Assembly: GCF_017377715.1 (NCBI RefSeq)
Contig: NZ_JAFVMF010000006.1
Span: forward strand, 1-64,000
Length of the DNA stretch: 64,000 bases
Reading direction: 5' to 3'
From: Acetobacter sacchari
GTDB lineage: Bacteria; Pseudomonadota; Alphaproteobacteria; Acetobacterales; Acetobacteraceae
Below the pieces are notes generated by a model. The model was not told the DNA's origin, did not search any database, and saw only the letters and a program-made list of their open reading frames with translations. Of this stretch, positions 1 to 9,321 are shown piece after piece (the stretch's first letter is position 1; every line of letters starts with the position of its first letter). The position numbers were made by a program, and so were the translations under genes.

Positions 1-371
1 TGGCGTCCACATCCAGAGCTTGAATCACATCAGACCGATTTTCCAAACAGGCTCTGAAAAGTCGTAAACCAGACGCGTTTTTAGGAACAAAGCACTGGTT
101 CCTGGAGGTGACGATATTAGTAGAGCGGCCTAATTGGAGAACTCGCTAGCGATACGAGGTGCTATATCATCCAGTTCATGCCTATAATTGAGGCGTGATC
201 TACAAATGACATCTTCGTCGGCTAGAGGCAGTTGTGGTGTTGGATTCCGCTCGCGCTAACCGAAGTCATTGCTAATTAGGAGCCATGACAGTGTTGATAG
301 CGTCATGGTTTGCGGTAGCTAGGAAAAACTCCTGTCGGTAATCGTAGCCTATAGTCTTCTGCGAGAAAATA
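1..371. other. gene-poor left edge
   Basis: I see no recognisable gene. A minus-strand reading frame ending in a stop at 130-132 stays open for about 39 codons, which is too short to separate from chance. The stretch is richer in A/T than the flanking genes and may be 3' flank of the TonB receptor or a decayed gene. Confidence 0.4.
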
Positions 372-2708
372 TCAGAATCTTTGCGATATTCCGGTGAGAA
401 TTGTACGACGAAGTCCGTACTGCGGTGCGCCAACTCCGATACCGCTGCCGTCGCGCAATTCGTAACGCTTGTCGAACAGATTGATCACGTCGAGACGGAG
501 TTGCGTGCGCTTGAGGAAGGGTATGCGAAACAGATCCTGGAAAGACTGCACCAGAGACATGTTGAAGGTCGCATAGATAGGCACTGACCGACCATTAGGG
601 ATGTCGCTGTCCGCTCGGAGTCCGCTGCCGAACACCATAGTCGCTGAAATCTGCGTCGGGTGTCCGGTTCGGCGGAAGGCGGTGTAGCTGCCTCCGGCGG
701 ACGCCGTCCAGCGCTGGTCGTGATCGAGATGGATCCAGTGCTGCTTGATATAGGCGAGATCGTCGGGGTCGAAATTCCACTGTGCGGTTGTGATATCTTT
801 GCCGATTGCCCGCGACCAGGCAAAGTTTCCATAAAGGGTGATAGGGCCGGCTTCGTAATCGGTAGCGAATTCGTAACCGTTGACCTGTCCGCGACGATAG
901 TTGAAAGCCGACAGGATAACCGGGGAACCGAATTGACCTTCGTCGATCATGTTCTTCGCGATTTTCAGATAAGCGTCGAACGAGGCGTGCCAGTGCGGCG
1001 TAATCGCCTGAGCAAACCCCATGTCAAAGTAATGATCGCGTTCGGCCTTCACGGTCGTGTCCTGCAAGGTGCCGGGCGCCGCCGACGTGTTGGCGAACTT
1101 GTTGAGCTGCGTTCCGCCCACCAGTTCGAAAGGCGGGGGCGTGAAGTAGCGCGAATATCCAGCGTGGAATGTGCCGCCATGCCATGGAGTGTAGACAATG
1201 TTCAGCCTCGGGCTAACCTGTTTCGAGTGGGTGTATTCATCGACGCCGTCGAAGCGAAGGCCGTAGTTTATGGTCAGATTTTTTCTCACGCGCCATTCAT
1301 CCTGCGCGTACAGCCCGTACATCCATCCGGTGCGCCCGGAGCCGTCGTGGATCGACACCGTCGAGCCGCTATACACGGCGTCGCCGTTTGAATCGGTTCC
1401 GGTCTGGGGGTAGACGGTCGAATCTGTTTTTGACGAATTTCTCTCGATATAAACCTGATATCCGAATCGAACTGTATGCTGTCCGTTCACGCGCCATGTG
1501 ACGTCGCTTTGGGATCCAGTGGACATGACGGAACGCTGCGCGCGTTGGGCGATGCCGTTGTAAACGAGATCTCCGATCGGATCGGGGGAGTAACCAAGAG
1601 AACTATAGCGAGTGAAGACGGACGATTGCAGGCTGAACTTTCCCATTTCCTTCTGGAGAGAAAGAATACCGAAATCGGTGATTTCCTTCTGCCGCTCGTT
1701 GAGGCTCGCGCTGTTCACGCTGCCGTAGACCTGTTGCGACAGGGCGCTATTGAGGAAGTCAGGATTGGCGAATTGCCTTTGCTGACCGGGATTGTTCGGT
1801 AATTGATATTCGGCGTTGGATACGCCGGCGATAAAGCTGATCCGCGTGTTTTCATCCGCTGTGTAACGCAGATGGCCGAGGAAATGATATTGGTTGCTCA
1901 GATCATGTAACGCGTTGAATTTGGGTGTCGGATTTTCGATTCCCACGCGGTTGTGGACATAATCGGCGGTGGCGAAGAAGTCCCATTTTCCAGCATGTGT
2001 TCCATATTGGATCGACGGAAAGAAGTAATCTCGCGCGCCGCCGTAAATCGAAACGTCGCCGCCGCGATCAGCGCTGCCGTTTTTGGTGGTAATGTCGATC
2101 ACGGCAGCCTGAAGGAAACCATATTCGCTCGGCAAGGCGCCTGTGGTCATCGACATCGAATGCGCGAAACGCGTCATCAGGCTCTGGCCGAAAACGCTCA
2201 GCCCCTCAGGCAACTGCACGCCGTCGAGACGGAACTGCACTTCGTTATGATCACCGCGGACATGAATCTGACCGTAGCTGTCCTGCGCTACGCCGGGGGC
2301 CTGCAGAAGCACCGTGTTGAGCGGCGCGTTATCGCCGCCTGGAATCGTCTCGATATCCTTGCGAGAGAAACGATAGACGGTGGCGCCTGTCGAAGGCTGC
2401 ATGGCGGAGCGAAGCGCGTCGAGATGCGCATTTACGGTGATGTGCTCTTCGCCGTTTGCGTCCTGGGTATTGCTCGTCGTCTGCGTGATTTCGCGACTTT
2501 GGCCGTCGATGAACGAAGAGTGTGATGCGGATTCGCCGTCGCTTGCCGTTTGGGTTGCTGCTTTCGTTACGTTTTTCGTGGTTGCGTGCGTAGGCGTAGC
2601 GGCAGTTGTGGGCGAAAGTGTCTGTGCGCGTGCGAGCGTCGTGGAGGCGAGCAGAAGAGCGCTCGCGGCAAGAACTGGAAGACGAACGGTGGAGTAAGGC
2701 GCGCTCAT
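372..2708 (-). CDS. TonB-dependent outer membrane receptor
   Basis: A 778-residue outer membrane receptor for energised uptake of a siderophore or other large ligand. Residues 1 to about 28 form a signal peptide ending in an ARA-Q type cleavage site. A plug domain follows at roughly 100-215, with the typical run GVAQDSYGQIHVRG and then LDGVQLPEG. The rest is a beta-barrel, and the protein ends in phenylalanine, the usual outer membrane assembly signal. A low-complexity Ser/Thr/Ala segment separates signal and plug, and no clear N-terminal signalling domain is seen. It is monocistronic, with an A/T-rich upstream region. The ligand cannot be read from the sequence. Confidence 0.93.
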   Translation of the reverse strand: MSAPYSTVRLPVLAASALLLASTTLARAQTLSPTTAATPTHATTKNVTKAATQTASDGESASHSSFIDGQSREITQTTSNTQDANGEEHITVNAHLDALRSAMQPSTGATVYRFSRKDIETIPGGDNAPLNTVLLQAPGVAQDSYGQIHVRGDHNEVQFRLDGVQLPEGLSVFGQSLMTRFAHSMSMTTGALPSEYGFLQAAVIDITTKNGSADRGGDVSIYGGARDYFFPSIQYGTHAGKWDFFATADYVHNRVGIENPTPKFNALHDLSNQYHFLGHLRYTADENTRISFIAGVSNAEYQLPNNPGQQRQFANPDFLNSALSQQVYGSVNSASLNERQKEITDFGILSLQKEMGKFSLQSSVFTRYSSLGYSPDPIGDLVYNGIAQRAQRSVMSTGSQSDVTWRVNGQHTVRFGYQVYIERNSSKTDSTVYPQTGTDSNGDAVYSGSTVSIHDGSGRTGWMYGLYAQDEWRVRKNLTINYGLRFDGVDEYTHSKQVSPRLNIVYTPWHGGTFHAGYSRYFTPPPFELVGGTQLNKFANTSAAPGTLQDTTVKAERDHYFDMGFAQAITPHWHASFDAYLKIAKNMIDEGQFGSPVILSAFNYRRGQVNGYEFATDYEAGPITLYGNFAWSRAIGKDITTAQWNFDPDDLAYIKQHWIHLDHDQRWTASAGGSYTAFRRTGHPTQISATMVFGSGLRADSDIPNGRSVPIYATFNMSLVQSFQDLFRIPFLKRTQLRLDVINLFDKRYELRDGSGIGVGAPQYGLRRTILTGISQRF

Positions 2709-3030
2709 GCAGACATCCGGTACGGCGTTGATTTCGGCGGCAGATTAAGTGAAACGTTATAACATAACAACCCCTTTGTTGCGTGATGTTTCTACGATGA
2801 TCGTATTGGAGATTATTTTGTTAACATCTATATATTATATAGAGATATGAATATCTGTAATTTTTCGCAAACTATGGTCGCTCTGGGCTCTGGGCTCTGG
2901 GCTCTGGGCTCTGAACGAAGTGACGACCGGGCGGGATGAACACCGACCTCGCGACGCAGCGCGGCTGGCGGGCGTCAGGAGTGTATTGGCTGCTGATTAC
3001 GAGGAAAGATAGGTTGACGCACCGCACCGC
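2709..3030. promoter_or_regulatory. A/T-rich leader of the TonB receptor
   Basis: No gene is seen. Directly upstream of the receptor (minus strand) lies a strongly A/T-rich block at about 2800-2870, a likely promoter region, preceded by a heptanucleotide tandem repeat at 2881-2913. I looked for a cobalamin riboswitch core, common before such receptors, and did not see one. Confidence 0.4.
2881..2913. repeat. tandem heptamer repeat (CTCTGGG)4.7
   Basis: Four perfect copies of CTCTGGG followed by a partial CTCTG. It lies about 170 bp upstream of the TonB receptor start, on the promoter side. Such a short uninterrupted array can change copy number by slippage. Confidence 0.9.
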
Positions 3031-3564
3031 TCAGGGGGACGGGATTTCCGCAACCCGCCGAATCAGCGTCAGCGCGCGTGAGACTGTCTGGTTCCGCACG
3101 CTGGTGCGATCTCCGGAAAACCGGTGAGATTCCGTGTGAACGGAACCTCCACGGCGAATGATCCCGAACCAGACGAGCCCAACCGGCTTGTCCACGCTAC
3201 CGCCATTGGGGCCCGCGATTCCGGTGACGGATACGGCGATTGCAGCGGCATTTGCTCCTGCGAGGGCGCCTGCGGCCATGGCGCCGGCGACTTCGCCGCT
3301 GACCGCGCCGTGTTTTCGAAGCATGACTTCCGGAACGCCGAGGCAGGCGGTCTTCATGGCGTTCGAATAGGTGATGAAACCGCCTTCCACCGCCGCGGAG
3401 GAACCCGAATGGTGTGTCAGCGCCGCCGCAATAAGGCCTCCAGTGCAGCTTTCTGCCGTCACTACGGAAAGCCCCCTGTTCTTGAGCAGAACGAGCGTCA
3501 TGGCGGCTTCGTCAAGAACGGTGAGGGGTAAGGGAGAAGCGTCGCTTTCCGTCGTGCTGGTCAT
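3031..3564 (-). CDS. CinA family nicotinamide-nucleotide amidase
   Basis: A stand-alone C-terminal CinA domain (177 residues) of the PncC type, which deamidates NMN to NaMN in pyridine nucleotide recycling. The family hallmark AESCTGGLIAAALT is present near residue 40, as is VSVTGIAGPNGG further on. The N-terminal MoCF-like domain of long CinA is absent, as usual for PncC-type proteins. I place the start at the ATG at 3564, which has GGAG nine bases upstream, rather than the in-frame GTG at 3579. Confidence 0.9.
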   Translation of the reverse strand: MTSTTESDASPLPLTVLDEAAMTLVLLKNRGLSVVTAESCTGGLIAAALTHHSGSSAAVEGGFITYSNAMKTACLGVPEVMLRKHGAVSGEVAGAMAAGALAGANAAAIAVSVTGIAGPNGGSVDKPVGLVWFGIIRRGGSVHTESHRFSGDRTSVRNQTVSRALTLIRRVAEIPSP

Positions 3565-3629
3565 AAGCGCGTTCTCCACCGTTCAGTGCTCCAGCACGCA
3601 TGGGCGATGGGTTGCACGATAGTAAAATG

Positions 3630-4610
3630 TCAGGCCGACAGTCCAAGCGGAAAGTGGCATGCGGCCTGCCGCGCGTCGCCAAAGTCACGAAGCTCCGGCG
3701 TTTCTGCGGAGCAACGCGGCTGAGCTTGCGGGCAGCGGGTGTGAAAGCGGCACCCCGAGGGTGGCGATACGGGGCTCGGCACGTCTCCGCGAAGAAGGCT
3801 GCGTTGGGCATCGTGACGAATGACCGGCTCCGGGACGGCCGATATCAAGGCGGCGGTATAAGGGTGCGCCGGGTTGTGCAGCACGGTGTCGGTGTCGCCG
3901 ATTTCGACGATAGCGCCGAGATACATGACCGCAACGCGCGTCGAGATCTGTCGAACGACGGCAAGATCGTGGGCGATGAACACATAGGTCAGGCCCAGAC
4001 GCTCGCGCAGATCGGTGAACAGGTTGACGATCTGCGCCTGAATAGACACGTCGAGAGCCGAAACCGGTTCGTCCGCAACAACAAGTTGCGGGGAGAGAGC
4101 CAGCGCCCGTGCGATATTGATGCGCTGTCTCTGGCCGCCAGAAAACTCGTGCGGATAACGCGCCAGAGCCGATTGCGGGAGCCCGACGAGCGACATGAGT
4201 TCGTCGAGGCGCGCGGTGATGTCGGCGGCGCTGCGCTTCCGACCCTCATTGTCCGGGTGCACGCGCAACGGCTCGGCGATGAGATCGCCGATGCGGCGGC
4301 GGGGATTCAGCGAGGCGTAGGAGTCCTGAAACACCATCTGCATGCGCCTGCGTATCGGGCGCAGGGCCCGCTCGCTTAGGGCCGAGATGTTGCGCCCCTC
4401 GAACACGATATCGCCCGATGACAGGTCGGTGAGCCGTAGCAGGCAGCGCCCCAGCGTTGATTTGCCGCACCCGGATTCCCCGACCAGTCCGAGCGTCTCG
4501 CCTTGCATGACGGTAAGGGAGACGTCGTCGAGCGCCCGCAGGGTCTGCCCGCGAGGCAGCTTGTATTCCTTGTGAAGATGCTCGGCTTGCAGCAGAGGGC
4601 GCGCGTTCAT
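3630..4610 (-). CDS. peptide ABC transporter ATPase (DppF/OppF type)
   Basis: Second ATPase subunit of a di/oligopeptide importer, 326 residues. Walker A GESGCGKST is at about 44-52, the signature FSGGQRQRINIARAL is mid-protein and Walker B is VVADEPVSALD. The C-terminal oligopeptide-transporter extension has spaced cysteines (FHTRCPQAQPRC). An upstream in-frame extension to 4895 is only antisense/shadow of dppD; the start at 4610 is supported by the ATGA overlap with the preceding gene and by homology beginning at LLQAEHLHKEY. Last gene of the operon. Confidence 0.95.
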   Translation of the reverse strand: MNARPLLQAEHLHKEYKLPRGQTLRALDDVSLTVMQGETLGLVGESGCGKSTLGRCLLRLTDLSSGDIVFEGRNISALSERALRPIRRRMQMVFQDSYASLNPRRRIGDLIAEPLRVHPDNEGRKRSAADITARLDELMSLVGLPQSALARYPHEFSGGQRQRINIARALALSPQLVVADEPVSALDVSIQAQIVNLFTDLRERLGLTYVFIAHDLAVVRQISTRVAVMYLGAIVEIGDTDTVLHNPAHPYTAALISAVPEPVIRHDAQRSLLRGDVPSPVSPPSGCRFHTRCPQAQPRCSAETPELRDFGDARQAACHFPLGLSA

Positions 4611-5617
4611 TGCGCGTACTCGGTGACGCGGGGCGGCATGGGGCGACCTTCCTTCGGCAGGACGCAGGCGATGTCCTGCTGTCCATAGCGCAGCAGTGGC
4701 GGCAGCGCTTGGCAGGTGTCGTGCGTGAAGTGGCAGCGGGGCGCGAAAGCACAACCCGCCGGACGTTCGAGCGGCGGAGGCGGCGCTCCAGCGATGGACG
4801 GCAGTCGCTCCGGACGTGGGCCGGTCAGCGGCGGGATCGAGTCCAGAAGCGCCGCCGTATAGGGATGGCCGGGATGGGCGAAGATGGCGTCGCAAGGACC
4901 GCGTTCGGCGATACGGCCTGAGTACAGGACCATGACGCGATCACAGGTTTTTGCGACCACGCCCATGTCGTGGGTGATCAGAAGCACTGACGATCCATAA
5001 TCCGCGCGTAGGGTGCGGATGAGGTCGAGGATCTGCGCCTGCACGGTCACGTCCAGAGCGGTCGTGGGCTCGTCGGCGATCAGCAGCGCCGGATTGCACG
5101 AGAGCGCCATGGCGATCATCGCGCGCTGGCGCAGGCCGCCTGAGAGCTGGTGCGGATAGCGGTTGGCCGTGCGCTCCGGGTCGGGAACGCCCATGTCGCC
5201 CAGCAGGCGCACGGTGCGCGACCGGGCCTCCGCCTTGCCCAGTTTCTCATGCGCCCTGATCTGCTCATCGATCTGCCAGCCGATCGTGTAGACCGGCGTA
5301 AAGGCGGTCATCGGGTCTTGGAAGATCATAGCGATCTCTCGTCCACGCAGACGCCGCAACGCCTTCTGCGGCATGCCGATCAGTTCCTGTCCACGAAACA
5401 GGGCGGAGCCTGTCACGCGCACGCCCGGCGCGTCGATCAGGCCCATGATCGTCATGGCCGTCACGCTCTTGCCTGAGCCGGACTCGCCGACGATTCCGAG
5501 GATCTCGCGCGCGCCGACAGCGAACGACACTTTCTCGACGATGGGAACGTCGCGTCCCTGCGAGCGGAAGCTGACGGAGAGGTCGCGAACCTCCAGAATG
5601 GGGGCCTCAGCGTCCAT
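4607..5617 (-). CDS. peptide ABC transporter ATPase (DppD/OppD type)
   Basis: First ATPase subunit of the importer, 336 residues, cytoplasmic. It has Walker A ([11 protein letters not shown]), signature [15 protein letters not shown], Walker [13 protein letters not shown] and the C-terminal Cys motif [12 protein letters not shown] that can hold an iron-sulfur cluster in this subfamily. The start is set at the ATG giving [10 protein letters not shown], which overlaps the permease stop by 11 bp; a start 27 bp further upstream is possible. It overlaps dppF by 4 bp, so the subunits are translationally coupled. Confidence 0.95.
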   Translation of the reverse strand: MDAEAPILEVRDLSVSFRSQGRDVPIVEKVSFAVGAREILGIVGESGSGKSVTAMTIMGLIDAPGVRVTGSALFRGQELIGMPQKALRRLRGREIAMIFQDPMTAFTPVYTIGWQIDEQIRAHEKLGKAEARSRTVRLLGDMGVPDPERTANRYPHQLSGGLRQRAMIAMALSCNPALLIADEPTTALDVTVQAQILDLIRTLRADYGSSVLLITHDMGVVAKTCDRVMVLYSGRIAERGPCDAIFAHPGHPYTAALLDSIPPLTGPRPERLPSIAGAPPPPLERPAGCAFAPRCHFTHDTCQALPPLLRYGQQDIACVLPKEGRPMPPRVTEYAQ

Positions 5618-6581
5618 CACGCACCCTCGGGTCCAGAAACACATAGATGACGTCGACGACGGCGTTGGCCAGTACGACGAAGACGGCGGAATACATGACG
5701 CTCGCCATGATCAGCGGCAGGTCGAGGTTCGACAGCGCCTGATAGGTCAGGCGCCCGACACCCTGAAGCCCGAACACGACTTCGGTCAGCAGCGCGCCGC
5801 CGCCGATCAACTGCGCGAAGTCCAGGCCAAACAGCGAGACGAAGGTGATCATCGACGTGCGCAGGCCGTGCCGCAGCAGCACCCGCGCAGGCGAAAGTCC
5901 TTTGGCGCGAGCGGTGCGCATGAAATCCTCGCCCGACACCGCGACGAGATCGGCGCGCAGCACGCGTCCGTAAATGCCGATGAACAATACAGCGAGCACG
6001 ATCCACGGGATAATCAGGACTTTGAACCAGCCGACCGGGCTCTCGGTGAACGGCACGTAGCCCAGGCCCGGAACCCACGAGAACAGCCAGCTGTCATGAT
6101 AACGGGCCTGGGTGATCAGGTTGGCGACCTGCCCGAGCCAGAATACCGGAATTGAAATACCGATCAGCCCCGCGATCATCAGGCCCCGATCAATCCACGT
6201 TCCGCGGAATGCGGCCGCCAGCGTGCCCATGGTCACCGAGGCCAGCACCCAGATGACGGCTCCGCCGGTCGCGAGAGACAGGGTCACGGGCGCCGCTTCG
6301 ATGATCTCCGGCACCACCAGTTCGCCGCGATCGACGTAGGAGGCGAGGTCGCGAGTGATGAACAGCTTCTTCATCATCGTCGCGTACTGGACCGGTAGAG
6401 GACGGTCGAAGCCGTATTCATGCCGGACCTTGGCCATTGTTTCAGGCGACGCGTTCTTGCCAGCGATACGCGCTGTCGGATCGGCGCCGGGCGTCGCAAA
6501 GAACACCAGGAAGACAAGGACGGAGATGCCGAACAGGACGAACAGCGTCTGTCCCAGTCGGCGGAGGAGAGCTGCGGCCAT
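5607..6581 (-). CDS. peptide ABC transporter permease (DppB type)
   Basis: An inner membrane permease of 324 residues with about six transmembrane helices. The first is right at the N-terminus (LFVLFGISVLVFLVFF), and the large periplasmic loop after it is typical of DppB/OppB. The EAA loop that contacts the ATPases is visible as FMRTARAKGLSPARVLLRHG. The start ATG shares one base with the stop of the preceding permease (TAATG). Confidence 0.94.
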   Translation of the reverse strand: MAAALLRRLGQTLFVLFGISVLVFLVFFATPGADPTARIAGKNASPETMAKVRHEYGFDRPLPVQYATMMKKLFITRDLASYVDRGELVVPEIIEAAPVTLSLATGGAVIWVLASVTMGTLAAAFRGTWIDRGLMIAGLIGISIPVFWLGQVANLITQARYHDSWLFSWVPGLGYVPFTESPVGWFKVLIIPWIVLAVLFIGIYGRVLRADLVAVSGEDFMRTARAKGLSPARVLLRHGLRTSMITFVSLFGLDFAQLIGGGALLTEVVFGLQGVGRLTYQALSNLDLPLIMASVMYSAVFVVLANAVVDVIYVFLDPRVRDGR

Positions 6582-7612
6582 TATGCCCCCCTGCGGCTGG
6601 TTTCGCGCACGTCCAGCGCATCACGCAGGCCGTCGCCAAGGATGTTGAGCGCCAGCACCACGATGACGATGGCCAGACCCGGCGCGATCGCCACCATCGG
6701 GCGCGTGTAGATCAGGCCTTCGCCGTCTTGAATGATCGTGCCCCAGGAGGCTGCCGGGGCCTGCACGCCGATGGAAAGGAACGACAGAGCCGATTCAGCA
6801 AGCAGCGCCAGCGCCGTCAGCAGCGGCGTGAGCACGACGAGCGTGGTCGAGACGTTCGGCACGATGTCGCGCAGCAGGATGCGGTGCTGCGGGACACCGA
6901 GGCTGCGCGCCGCCATCACGAATTCGGCGTTGCGCAAAGCCATGACGCGCCCGCGGATGGGACGCGCGGCGTAGGGCACATAGACCAGCGCGATGATGAA
7001 GATCGGGATCAGCAGGTTGTCGCTTTCGATGGTGAAGGGACCGATCTTTAGGCCCTGGCTGATCGTCACGATGGAGAGCGATATGGCGAACAGATAGACC
7101 GGCACAGCCCACATGATGTCCATCAGCCGGGACAGGGCGGTGTCGACGAACCCGCCGAAAAAACCGGCGGAAACGCCGACGACCGTCGCTATTGCGATGC
7201 ACACAAGAGCTGCCGAGAAAGAGATCAGCAGCGAGTTACGTCCACCGTAAAGCAATCGCGCGGCGACGTCGCGTCCCTGACTGTCCGCGCCGAGCATGTA
7301 GGCCGACGGATTCCACGTCGGCCCGACCGGGCTCAGGCCCAGATGCAGCGGATTGTCGTTGGGCTGCATGATGTCGACTTCCTGACCGCCCAGCATGAAC
7401 GATCCAGCCACGTTGGAGGTGAACGGATCAGTTCGCGCCACATCGCCAGCGTAAAACGGCGCCAGCAGGCAGGCGAAGGTCACGAGCATGAGCGCTGCAA
7501 GCGCCGTCATCGCTGACCGGTTGGCAGTCAGCGAGCGTCCGGCCATGCGCCACGGACCGGGAACCGAAGCGCGTGAAGGGGAGGGGGCCGAGGCGGCCGT
7601 CTGTGTCTCCAT
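6581..7612 (-). CDS. peptide ABC transporter permease (DppC type)
   Basis: The partner permease, 343 residues, with an N-terminal cytoplasmic tail (OppC_N type), a first helix at about 33-55, a periplasmic segment of roughly 80 residues containing ADSQGRDVAARLLYGGRNS, then five more helices. The EAA loop FVMAARSLGVPQHRILLRDI is conserved. It starts 11 bp after the substrate-binding protein gene and overlaps the next permease by one base. Confidence 0.94.
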   Translation of the reverse strand: METQTAASAPSPSRASVPGPWRMAGRSLTANRSAMTALAALMLVTFACLLAPFYAGDVARTDPFTSNVAGSFMLGGQEVDIMQPNDNPLHLGLSPVGPTWNPSAYMLGADSQGRDVAARLLYGGRNSLLISFSAALVCIAIATVVGVSAGFFGGFVDTALSRLMDIMWAVPVYLFAISLSIVTISQGLKIGPFTIESDNLLIPIFIIALVYVPYAARPIRGRVMALRNAEFVMAARSLGVPQHRILLRDIVPNVSTTLVVLTPLLTALALLAESALSFLSIGVQAPAASWGTIIQDGEGLIYTRPMVAIAPGLAIVIVVLALNILGDGLRDALDVRETSRRGA

Positions 7613-7623
7613 AAGGCCTTTCC

Positions 7624-9321
7624 CTAGCGCAACTGGAATTTCGAAAAGACGACTTCATAGATCGGAGCCCGGATTTCACCGTGCACGCGGGCTGAAAGCA
7701 AAGTGACCCAACGGACCTGATTGAGGGGCACGACCGGGGCCTGCGCCATGATCGCGCGGGACGCCTCCGCCCAGAGCGCGTCTCCGGCCTTCTGGTCGGT
7801 GACGGAGACGCTGGCGGCCCGGTCCATGATCGCATCGACGCCGTGATCGCAAAAGCCGGAGATATTGATGGAGTTGTCGGAATGCGGCGTGAACGTTCCG
7901 CATGACAGCAGGGCCTGAAGATAGCTGGAGGCGGCCGGGTAGTCGGCGTTCCAGCCGGTCAGCCCGACCTGAACGCGATTATCGCTGTTCTGGATGTAGG
8001 TGAACTGCACCGCCTGCGTGATCGCCCGGACAGAGACGACGAAGCCAAGATCCGCCAGCGTGCTGCGCAGTTCGTTCGCCATGGCGACATAACCTGGCGT
8101 GGAGGGCGAGACGATGCCGACGCGCTGACCGCTGACGCCCGCTTCCTTGATGAGCTGCCGCGCGCGTTCCATGTCCGGCGCACGCCATTCCTGCGCCGGG
8201 TGTTCGGGCGATGCGCCCTTGGTGTAGGCGCAACTGGGTTCAAACCCGGGGGAACCGACCGGGAGTAGCTGGCACGACGGAATGGACACCGCCGGACCGC
8301 CCGCGTGAATCACCATTGCCTTTCGGTTGATCGCGTAGTTGAAGGCCTGTCGCACGCGCAGGTCGTTGAACGGGGGAATGTTAACGTTGAGCGCTGCGTA
8401 ATAGAGATTGAGGAAGTCGATCAGCCGTACACGGTCCGCGTAGCGCGACCCGATTTCGCCAAGCCGGTCCAACGGCGCGTTTTCGGCCATCCAGTCGTAT
8501 TGGCCGTTTTCAATGGCCGTTACGGACGCTTCCGGATCCATCCCGAACGTATAGGTGATTGCGTCGGGGTATCCGGCGGGCTGGGCCTCGGCGTCCCACT
8601 GTCTGAAATACGGGTTGCGCTCCATGCGCAGGCCCGTGTTTGGGTCGTAGGAGACGATCCGGTAGGGGCCGGTGCCCGGCGCTGCGTCATTGCCCACGTC
8701 GTGAGTCGGCGCGTCGGCAGGCAGGATCGCCGCATGCAGGAACGCCAGCCGATCGAAGAATTCGGAATCCGGATGCGTCAGGTGGAACGTGACTGTCCAG
8801 TTTTGATCGTCAGGTTCGACGCCGCCTGCGAGGGTGCAGTGGTCGGGATAGTGCAGGCACGCGGCGCCGCCGACGATGTGGCTGTAATAGGGACCGGCGG
8901 TGGGGCTGTTGACCTTGAAGATGCGGCGCATGGAGGCGGCGACGTCATCGGGCGTCACTTCCTTGCCGTTGGAGAAATGTAAGCCGTGCCGCAGATGAAA
9001 TCTGTAAGTAAGACCACCGTCTTCCGGCGGCGGCAGGGACTCCGCCAGATCAGGAATGGCCTGTCGCGTGAGCGGGCCGGGAGATTTGGAGAATGTGGTT
9101 AGCCCATCATAGACCACGTTCAGCACCTGATAGGCGATGTGCAGGTAGCTGACCTGCGGGTCCATGGTGCCCAGCATTCCCTGTCCAGCAAGACGCAGCG
9201 TGCCGCCGACATGGGGGCTTGCGGGCGCGCCCGGCGCGGGCGCTTCGGCGAACGCCGTCGTCGAAGCGGTTGCGAACAACGCGCATGCCCCGCCAAAGAT
9301 CAGAAAAGATTTGAGGCGCAT
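7624..9321 (-). CDS. peptide ABC transporter substrate-binding protein (family 5)
   Basis: A periplasmic solute-binding protein of 565 residues, which delivers a peptide or similar ligand to the two permeases that follow. It has a signal peptide at 1-25 ending AFA. The family 5 pattern is clear: GGTLRLAGQG near the mature N-terminus, YRFHLRHGLHFSNGKEVTPDDV, then GTGPYRIVSYDPNTGLRMERN and DLRVRQAFNYAINRKAMV. Ligand specificity is not readable. The start directly abuts the stop of the SCO-like gene. Confidence 0.94.
   Translation of the reverse strand: MRLKSFLIFGGACALFATASTTAFAEAPAPGAPASPHVGGTLRLAGQGMLGTMDPQVSYLHIAYQVLNVVYDGLTTFSKSPGPLTRQAIPDLAESLPPPEDGGLTYRFHLRHGLHFSNGKEVTPDDVAASMRRIFKVNSPTAGPYYSHIVGGAACLHYPDHCTLAGGVEPDDQNWTVTFHLTHPDSEFFDRLAFLHAAILPADAPTHDVGNDAAPGTGPYRIVSYDPNTGLRMERNPYFRQWDAEAQPAGYPDAITYTFGMDPEASVTAIENGQYDWMAENAPLDRLGEIGSRYADRVRLIDFLNLYYAALNVNIPPFNDLRVRQAFNYAINRKAMVIHAGGPAVSIPSCQLLPVGSPGFEPSCAYTKGASPEHPAQEWRAPDMERARQLIKEAGVSGQRVGIVSPSTPGYVAMANELRSTLADLGFVVSVRAITQAVQFTYIQNSDNRVQVGLTGWNADYPAASSYLQALLSCGTFTPHSDNSINISGFCDHGVDAIMDRAASVSVTDQKAGDALWAEASRAIMAQAPVVPLNQVRWVTLLSARVHGEIRAPIYEVVFSKFQLR

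Noticed and set aside
2709-2880. Cobalamin riboswitch before the TonB receptor
   Set aside because: The region is too A/T-rich and lacks the B12-box core and the surrounding conserved helices.
4611-4895. N-terminal extension of the dppF frame
   Set aside because: The extra 95 residues lie over dppD in another frame and are Arg/Ala/Pro-rich noise; the ATGA junction at 4607-4610 gives the real start.
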